Below are positions 56,409 through 64,000 of a stretch of DNA of 64,000 nt, one piece after another. Origin of the DNA: Selaginella moellendorffii (taxonomy: Eukaryota; Streptophyta; Lycopodiopsida; Selaginellales; Selaginellaceae); NCBI RefSeq assembly GCF_000143415.4, contig NW_003314266.1, forward strand, positions 2,300,827 to 2,364,826. The letters run 5' to 3'. The position numbers and the translations under genes were made by a program. The notes under the pieces were generated by a model that saw nothing but the letters and a program-made list of their open reading frames with translations, was not told the DNA's origin and ran no database searches. Within the stretch, counting starts at the first letter, position 1. Every line of letters begins with the position of its first letter.

Positions 56409-57471
56409 TGTGGTTGTGTAAACAATTTAATCTACTAGTTTATAATAGTTGTCTAAATCTTCCTGACGGGGTTGATTTCTTGCTCAGGGGAAGTTGGGCC
56501 TCTAGCCTTCTCCCTATGTCCCTGCGGGCAGAGATGTATCATTCCTTTGTAAGCTGAGTGGTATTTGGAGCAGCAAGGGGGGTTAACTCTGTTAGTCATT
56601 TCCTTGTCGGTGACTACTACCATGATGGCAGGAGGTCAGTACTGCTGGTTCCCTTCAATAGCCCCTCTTGTCCAAGTGTTAGTTTACTAGGCTTAGCATC
56701 TGTACTTAGCCAGATGGACATAAGGTAGGAACTCTTATGTGTTTCTAGCTAAGCATTCTCGGCCTGGCTCTTAGTTCTCTTTTGTTCTGTCTTGCACTGG
56801 CTTAGCAAGAACCCTCACGTGTTGAGACTAGTCCCTCAATATTGCTAGATGATAGCTTACCGTGTCTGCCAAACACCCTCACTATCACGCCCTTTGTGTT
56901 GGTCTCATTTCGGTCCCAAATGTTATTTATGGAAAATGTCTAGATTAGCTCATTTGGCATATCTATGGAATGTAGAGATCGGCCTGAACACAATGGTATT
57001 CATCCCGTGTCCAAATTCGCAATCTAAGGATATTCCATATTTAATAAGTTTCGAGTTTGTCCCAGAGACTAACTCCTGGTACTAAGTGAGGCTTTGGGTG
57101 AAAGCCCAAAGCATGTGTCCCTCAAGGGGGGGGGGGGGGGGGGATGTGGGGGGTTCCAAATGTATAGTAGGGATAGTGGTTGGAATGCATATCCGACCAC
57201 CTGAGACATTAGTTTGGCTCCCGCTAGACTGTGTCGCTCCTTGTTCTGCGTCTGGCTTGGGTCTAAGCCCAAGCTTCATGCTGTTCTAATCGATGGAGTA
57301 CCTTCCTCCTCGTGTTAGGCCACCGGTATGCCAAAATTGTGCCAGACTTTGTCTGACACCATTTTGCGTGCAAGTGCTGGATACGGGGAGTTGGTGCTCG
57401 TGGGATTGTATTGGACCCTCATTTGTAGCGCAATGGGCTTGGAGTTCGGCTCCAAATTCAGGTGCACTACA
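56409..57471 (+). repeat. 3' LTR of Gypsy element
   Basis: It starts TGTGGTTGTG after a purine tract and ends CACTACA. It contains a G18 run at 57126-57143. The start is inferred from the purine tract because the other LTR is cut by the gap. Confidence 0.75.
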
Positions 57472-58479
57472 GATATTCAAACTTACGACTTACCTTGATC
57501 TAAAAACAAAGCTAAACCAAGCGATGCCCACGGTGGCACCTTCTACTTCTTCTCTTTCAAGAGAACCCAGACATTAGTGTTGTGTCAGATTTCCAAAACT
57601 TCAGGAGCAGTGTTGGCTGGCACAGCCACTCAACAACCCTATGTCAACTCGAAACACCTGGTTCCTACAAACAGAGTTGATCCCAAGCATGTGCTGAAAC
57701 AAAAATCCCTCACCAGGCCCAGCAGCAAGGGATTCCTCGAGAGAATCCGGGGATGAAGCGGGAGTGTCCTTGATAATTGCTTTCCTATAGGCTAAAGAGC
57801 TTGTGAGGCAGTGGCAAACAGGGATCAAAGCTTTGCTGAGTTGGAGATGAGCCAATTTGCCTCTCACAATCCTGAGTTGATCCCGAGAGGAGCCTGGATT
57901 GTGTGCCCGACTACCATTCTACTCACCCCTGTTACTTACCACGCACAAGCTTTCACAAGAATGCCCACACAACCATGTCTGAGCAAAGCAGCCATGGAGC
58001 CCTAGGAGTGCATGGCATAACACTTGTCACCATGCCCTCTTCCCTTCCCGGCCACGCGTGCATCCCGCCCATTGGCTGCCACAATATTGAGCCGATATTC
58101 CAACTAACCATGGCCACCGGCCCTGGCCCGAGCCTGGGCTGGCCTCCCCTTCCCAAGAACCATGGCTTACAAGAGGCTGCCCCAGGCCCGGGATCAGACA
58201 GCTGCAGGGTCTGGGCTCTTTGTTCTTATTATTATAGATTGTGACTCATGCAAGAACATCTGCTCCAAGACCTAGCCTAATGAAGTGGTTAACAGGCCAA
58301 GGCAGCCAATTACCTAGTGAACCCTCAAGGTTTGAATCAATTTTATGTTCATACCATTGGTACTCTTTTTCTGGACTTCACTTTATAAAATCTTTTTTTA
58401 AAATTATTTTTCCTATGTTATGTTATGTTACAAAATACTAAAACTGTACTTAAATACACCCATAGTCTCGTGGACCACA
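57472..58479. other. unrecognised decayed sequence
   Basis: Short frames on both strands, moderately GC-rich and CpG-poor, with PPR-like flavour on the minus strand near 57870-57600 (AAGPGEGFLFQHMLGINSV). No firm assignment. Confidence 0.35.
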
Positions 58480-58740
58480 ATGAGTTCCTCCATCTCCTGG
58501 CATGGCAACAGGCATGAGGCAAATGAGATCCCATCTGGGCTCCCAATCATGCCAAAAGATCTGGAAAGCATCACTGAACTCTATGCTATAGGCAAATGCT
58601 GGCCAACAAGAGCAAAGATCCTGCTCTGGGATTCAATCAAAGACGAGCTTTGCTTGGTCCAAATGCCTATGTTGGGCAAGCACTGTGATGAGGCTTGTCC
58701 AGAAGATGAGATCACGTTCTGGCATAGCAAAAAAAGCGCA
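58480..58740 (-). pseudogene. decayed PPR fragment
   Basis: The minus strand reads AMPERDLIFWTSLITVLAQH and RHLDQAKLVFD, then a stop and IPEQDL, clear S-type PPR motifs. The corresponding codons show TG/CA where functional PPR genes here have CG. Frames are lost beyond this. Confidence 0.65.
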
Positions 58741-60463
58741 AAGGAATTCCTCTATATCAAGTTCCACATCACTATAAATTTACTCACAACATTTTCAATT
58801 TGCCTGTATAGTGCAAGAAGAGAGTTTTATAACACTATTCTTATGTTTACAGATCTAAGACTAAGGAAACAACCATTCCTAGAAGAGCCTCCAGGGGAAA
58901 AATAAATAAATCAAAGACTAAATAGTGCCACCCTCACAGAATCTAAGTAAAATATTGAGCTTTAGCAAAGAAGAAAACAAAAACAACATAAAAAACAAAA
59001 AATCCTTCACACAAGCAAAGGCAAAAGAGTCCACAAGCAGGGGTTCAGTCTTAGAATTTATTTCCATGACATTGAAAATGCTCCAAAACGGAGCCACCAG
59101 CACCAAAAGGCATTGAATAAACAAGTTCCAAATCCCAGCTCTTCCCAACAAACTGATTAGGCAGCTATAGTAGCTTGGATGGAAAATCTGTTAAGGGTGG
59201 CAAGCCTTCAATGCCATGTGATCTCTCTCGCTCACATCTTGCTTGCTAACACTACAAAGGAGAGAAGGTGAAATGTGGAACTTTTGATCGTTTAATTAGA
59301 TCTAGATATGCATACAAAAAGTCTCTGAAATCTTTCTTTCTAGGCCAAGTCTCAGATCTGTGTGGAAAAAGTCAGTTCAGTCATTGTTCATAGAGAGCCA
59401 TTTCCACTCAAATAAATAGATTAACTAATGCCATTGCAGGCTACTCATAGTAGTATATATGGCATATCCAATTGTGAACTTTTGTACCCTGATCTTTTGA
59501 AGGGAGTCCAAATGCAAACTATATGTCCTTGGGAATATGATGTTAAAAGTTACTTAATGTAATGTGATGAGCATGGCATAGTGGCATGTGCATTTTCCCT
59601 CTTCAATTTTAAATTTTAAGACATTATGTTTATGCTAGTAATTTGCCCAGTTAATGTTGGTAGTTACCAAACCCTCTCAAACTTGCCAACAACCTAGTCC
59701 ATGACTTCATAATACAAGTCCATGACATCACAGTTCACAATTGTCACTGATATTGTATCTTGTTGATAACTGCCTGAAGTAAAACAATTTAGATTTTGTA
59801 TAATCCAAACAAATTTCTCCAGTGTGGAACACATGAAAACACTTCACTCTTAAGTCACGACTTTTCTGATAGAGGATACTTCCAAGTTACAACTTGAGAC
59901 CACATCTTGTGCAAAGATGTAAATCCCACCTTTCTGCAGGGAAAGGAGAAACAACTTCTTAACCAGCTCTTGAACATATGTTCAAAGACAACCTTTATGT
60001 GCATGAATAAAATAAGGAAAACATATGTGTTTTTAGTTGTCAAACTCAAGAGGGCTGAGAGTTGAAATTTTTTCCCAATCCTCCTGATTAGAATAAATAT
60101 CTGAAGTGTTGGTAAGGCATGACATCTACAATGGTCTTTTCTCTTTGTGAGGATTGGGCATAGGGAACATTTGATGCCCTGGAGCTGTGATGCTTGGCAT
60201 GATGCCAAGCTGTGGTCTAAGATGATCTGCCCAAAAGAGAAGTGAAAGAGGGCAAAATAAATTTATGGTGTTCTCACAATGCAATTCCTAATTAGCCATT
60301 GACACTTTGATTATTTTGGATCAGAATTCTGATCTTTGGCTCTTTAGGTGGGCGGGTTGGGTGGATATAATTATTGGAAAACTTTTGTGGATGGCCAATG
60401 GGAGGCTAGCACATCTTGGCTGAGTGAGAGATAAGACAAGACTTTGACACATGTCTTGTGTTT

Positions 60464-60497
<34 letters not shown>

Positions 60498-60924
60498 AAT
60501 TGTTCATCTCTCATCAACTAGAATTTCAGATGTTATATAACACAGATCTAATTCCACATTTCCTAGAGTTCTTGCTAAGGTAAATTGCTCTAGAGAGACT
60601 GCATTGCATATGTTGTACTATATTAATCTATGAATAGAATATTCCTCATCCATAAATTTATTTTGTGTTATGTAAGAACCTAAGCTGTAGATATGTACTC
60701 TAAATGTTAATGAGTGGTGTTCACACTTATGGGTAAAACTTGACTTGTACTGAGAATCAAATCTACATCATTGAAAAATTATCATTTCTGATATTACATA
60801 ACATTAAAGATTTATACATTCAATTCATAATTCAATTCATAAGAAGCACGCCATACTTCATAGAATATAACAAACCAGATCCTCTTAATTTACGTATATG
60901 AATCCATGTCAGAGGAACATAAGC
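58741..60924. other. AT-rich intergenic DNA with a (GA)n tract
   Basis: A (GA)n microsatellite lies at 60468-60496. A 117-codon minus frame at 60208-59855 (KMWSQVVTWKY) might be another PPR remnant but is not convincing. Nothing else was recognised. Confidence 0.4.
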
Positions 60925-61187
60925 TTACATGATTCCATAGCTAGACATTGGGTTGAAGCCCACAGGCACAACAGCAGCACTGAAGATCTGAACCTCCTTG
61001 AGTTCACCATGAAAGTAGCGTTTGTTGTCACGGGGGTCATAACCAATGAAGACAGGTAGGCTGGAATTGAGGTTGACTATCTTGGAGCCGTTCTGTGACT
61101 TATCAAGTTTAGAATCAACGTAGATAGATCCAACAGTGCCATTTCGGACTGCAGCAACATGGTGCCAAGTTCCATCAGTGACTGGCA
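60925..61187 (-). pseudogene. orphan LamG / concanavalin A-like domain exon
   Basis: An open minus-strand exon begins after a 3' splice site (GGAACAG, AG at 61189-61188) and ends at a stop. It reads VTDGTWHHVAAVRNGTVGSI, YVDSKL, LPVFIGYDPRDNKRYFHGEL and KEVQIF. This is the typical LamG/jelly-roll ending: W-HVA, YVDG-like, IG-D and F-G-L-V-I-. No upstream exons were found in the AT-rich DNA to the right. It is either the last exon of a gene with a long intron or a fragment. Confidence 0.55.
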
Positions 61188-62988
61188 CTGTTCCCTTAAT
61201 ACAATATAATGATACTCACACATGCTGATAGTTAGATTGGATACTTTAGATCTACACACCATAGCAAAATACTATTATTGACATTATCACTAACAATCAG
61301 ACTTCACATGCTGAGAACCCTTCTTAAAATCTATGTGCATGCATGCATTAGACATCATAACATATGAAAATAACATTATAACTATATGTTAGTATTTATA
61401 TTCATTTTATACGTTATTGATATTTTTTTAATTGTTTTTCTTAAAATTTTAATTTATGTTTCACTATAATTTTTTACAAGTAGCATAAAGAGAGAGATAA
61501 AGAACTCCAAATCTAAAAGATGAGAGGTTTCTTTTAAATTTTTTAGATCATCCACCATTTTAATTCTCTCAAAGGCTTGTTTTTAAAAGCCTTTTTATAT
61601 CAGTGTTTTGATCTTTGTCTTTGCTCTATTTCATTGCAAGCTATAATTCACAAAGATACCAGTGCATGGTCAGAATTGTTTTTTCTAATGTGTAATAATA
61701 AGATTTTCAAAATCCCAAATCTAAAAAGATTCAAGTTTCTAAATTTCAAGTCAAAGATCAAGATGTGTCAAGTGGAAAAGTCATGCTAATGCTGGCCTTA
61801 AATTTTGCTGCTTCATCTTCATCAATATTCAATGCTATTAGCAATACTTTTTAATTTTTCCACCTCTTAATTGACATCTATTTATTTTTGTATAGGGGAA
61901 AAACTCTTAATTGGCATGTGTTTATTTATATATAGGCCTATGAGTGAGCTTCCATCCTCTTAATAAAACATCTTTTTTGAGCTTTTACCTTTTATCAACA
62001 ACTATGGTTTTAAATAAAAGGGAATGGAAATCAAATAAGATGTCTATAATTGATGCAAGATTAAGGCTATATATTTCTAGCATTTCAAAGGTATAGTGCC
62101 TATAATTCACTATGATAAACATTTAGATTACATGGATGAAGCATATAATGAAAATTGCTATAGAAATTCCATAATTTTTAAGGGTTTATAATCAATCCTT
62201 ATACCCTTGACACCATTGTTATTGGATTTAAGTGTTGATTCTGCAAGGATGCTCATGTGTCATGCCATATGTGAAGTTAAAATGTATTACTTTCTTCCTT
62301 AAGATAGAGTAGTTAAAAGAGGTATAGTGCGTATTAACACACATATACATCCAATGTAGGAAAAGATACAAAGGAGTTCTATCAACTATTTCGAAGATGT
62401 TATGTAATAAAAGACTATGAGAAATTTATTTACATATCTAAAGTATGTTTAGAAAACTTTGCTTAAGAATTCTATCACAAGCACCCTACTCAATCTGGCA
62501 TGCTAAAAGACTCAAGTGGATGAGGTTAACTTATAGAACTTACTACGAAGTGTACAATCTGCTATTAGCATAAGGAAGTATATATATGTTACAATAATAT
62601 ATTTTTCTTACATTATATTTTTCAAAATAAAATCTTAGATGTGTTAGTTTTAAGAGTGGAAGTTGCAATTAAAATTAACATCATTGTTGAACTGAAATAG
62701 ATTTATCTATATAAGTTCATCCATAAAAGTTTATTTCTCAATTAAGTGGTCAATAAGCACAAGCACCCTTTTGTCTTCAAAATACTTACAATAGGCCTTG
62801 CCTTTAGTTTAGACCTTATTTTTTGAATGGATATGTTTGGATCTAGTGACTGCGTAAATACATGGGTACATTTTAACTATAGAAGCAAGGTAAAATAAGC
62901 CAGCTCAAATGCTTAAGTGTGAAATTCTTTCTATGAAGTATATCATTGCACATGCAAAGGAGTATATTGTCAAAGTAGAGTATACAAC
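61188..62988. other. AT-rich region without recognised genes
   Basis: No exon or repeat stands out. It could be intron sequence if the LamG exon belongs to a living gene. Confidence 0.4.
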
Positions 62989-64000
62989 TGTCGCGAATGT
63001 GACTTCAGGTATCGAAAGTTACCTGTCGGCTAGTCCTTTCGGATACTCTTACCTTACTGCCACGATGGCAGGAGGTCAGCATTGCTGGGCCCGTTATCAG
63101 TCTCCGCCTAAGCTAGTTGAGAAACTGGTCTTCGCGTGTGCACTTGACCAGATGGGCATAAGGACGGAATTCCTACGTGCTATTTGTCAAGCATACTTGA
63201 CCTGGTTAGAGAAACTCATTTGTTGACTTGCACTTGCTAGTGTTGGGAACCCCCGCGATATTGAGATTGGTCCCTCAATATCGCTAGATGATAGCTTACC
63301 GTGTCTGCCAAACACCCTCGCTATCATGCCCTTTGTGTTAGTCTCATTTCGGTTCCAAATGCTATTTATGGAAAGTGTCAGGATTTGCTCAATTGGCATA
63401 TCTACGGAATGTAGAGATCGGTCTGAACACAATGGTGTTCGTCCCATGTCCAAATTCGCAATTTAAGGACATTCCATATTTAGTAAGTTTCGAGCTTGTC
63501 CCAGAGACTAACTCCTGATACTAAGGGAGGCTTGGGGTGAAAGCCCAAAGCGTGTGTTCCTCAAGGGGGGGGGGGGGGGGGGGCTGTGGGGGGTTCCAAA
63601 TGTATAGTAGGGATAGTGGGTAGGTCGGGCATGGCCGACCAACCTGAGGCATAGTCTAGCTCCCGCTTGCGTGCCTGTCCTTGTTCTGCGTCCGGCTTGG
63701 GTCTAAGCCCAAGTTCCATTCCATGCTAGCTGGTGGAGTACCCATATTCTCACGTTAGGCCACCGGTATGCCGAAATAGCGCCAGACTCTGTTTGGCTCC
63801 GTTTTGCGTGCTGGTCCTGGCATTGGGATGCTGGTTGCTCTAGGACTGTTCCAAGTCGCTCCGGGCCCCTGTTCCTTCGCTCCTTGGGCTATATGCTCGG
63901 GAGTTGCTCCGTGGTCCGGTTCCATCACTCCTTGGCATCACGCTTGGGAGTTTGGCACCGTTCCTTCGTTTAGTGGCCCAAGGCCCTGAACCTCGGGTTC
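62989..64000 (+). repeat. LTR of a related Gypsy element, right end outside window
   Basis: From about TGTCGCGAATGTGAC on, the sequence is collinear with the two LTRs at 50.6-51.3 and 56.4-57.5 kb, including the G19 run at 63565-63583 and the ACGTTAGGCCACCGGTATGCC block. It is a third copy, closest in its first half to the gap-side LTR. Whether it is solo or the start of another element is not visible. Confidence 0.8.

Larger units (their letters stand above)
50567..57471 (+). mobile_element. Ty3/Gypsy chromovirus-type LTR retrotransposon, degenerate
   Basis: Full order: 5' LTR (left end in the gap), primer site TTTGGTATCAGAG at 51325, gag, zinc knuckle, protease, RT, RNase H, integrase, chromodomain, purine tract GAAAAGGGG and 3' LTR from ~56409. 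Many in-frame stops and frame breaks show it is dead. The C-terminal chromodomain (YKVENILSCHRK, YLIKWKSYPTCESTWEPLSN) marks the chromovirus group, whose integrases target heterochromatin. The two LTRs differ strongly in their first halves. Confidence 0.93.

Overview
The window is nuclear DNA from a land plant, most likely a lycophyte close to Selaginella (inference). The genes are small, GC-rich and split by very short GT-AG introns, mostly 45-76 nt. There are several intron-free PLS/S-type PPR genes and PPR relics, an ARP-type MYB gene, and dense LTR retrotransposon and Helitron debris in AT-rich spacers. No organellar, bacterial or CRISPR features were seen.

Layout, left part (1-20.3 kb): a partial GH17 beta-1,3-glucanase, an S-type PPR protein and an ARP (AS1/RS2/PHAN-type) MYB gene, all on the minus strand. 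Upstream of ARP lies a degenerate ~40-bp repeat array. An AT-rich stretch with an inverted repeat follows, then a 2.9-kb internally deleted Copia element, a decayed auxin-response-factor relic, a tandem duplication, a dead PPR-DYW gene split by a recent 825-bp TRIM-like element, and an intact plant gene of unknown function with four exons.

Middle part (20.3-45.3 kb): a truncated Gypsy-like element, then an LRR receptor-like pseudokinase (SKM1-like), the complex I subunit NDUFA13/GRIM-19, a second S-type PPR, a TMEM135-like membrane protein, a plastid-type limit dextrinase of about 20 exons, a type I inositol polyphosphate 5-phosphatase and the N-terminal methyltransferase NTMT1. This is the gene-rich core. 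Neighbouring genes are separated by as little as 40-170 bp in places.

Right part (45.4-64 kb): a PPR fragment abutting a decayed Helitron (minus strand), a (TA)n tract, a 100-base assembly gap, a degenerate chromodomain Gypsy element whose two LTRs do not match well, decayed PPR remnants, an orphan LamG-like exon, and a third related LTR running off the right edge. The genes do not form one pathway. Functions range over cell-wall glucan turnover, organelle RNA processing, leaf and meristem patterning, respiration, starch debranching, phosphoinositide signalling and protein methylation. Exon boundaries were read by eye from splice consensus and protein similarity from memory, so terminal exons are the least certain parts.
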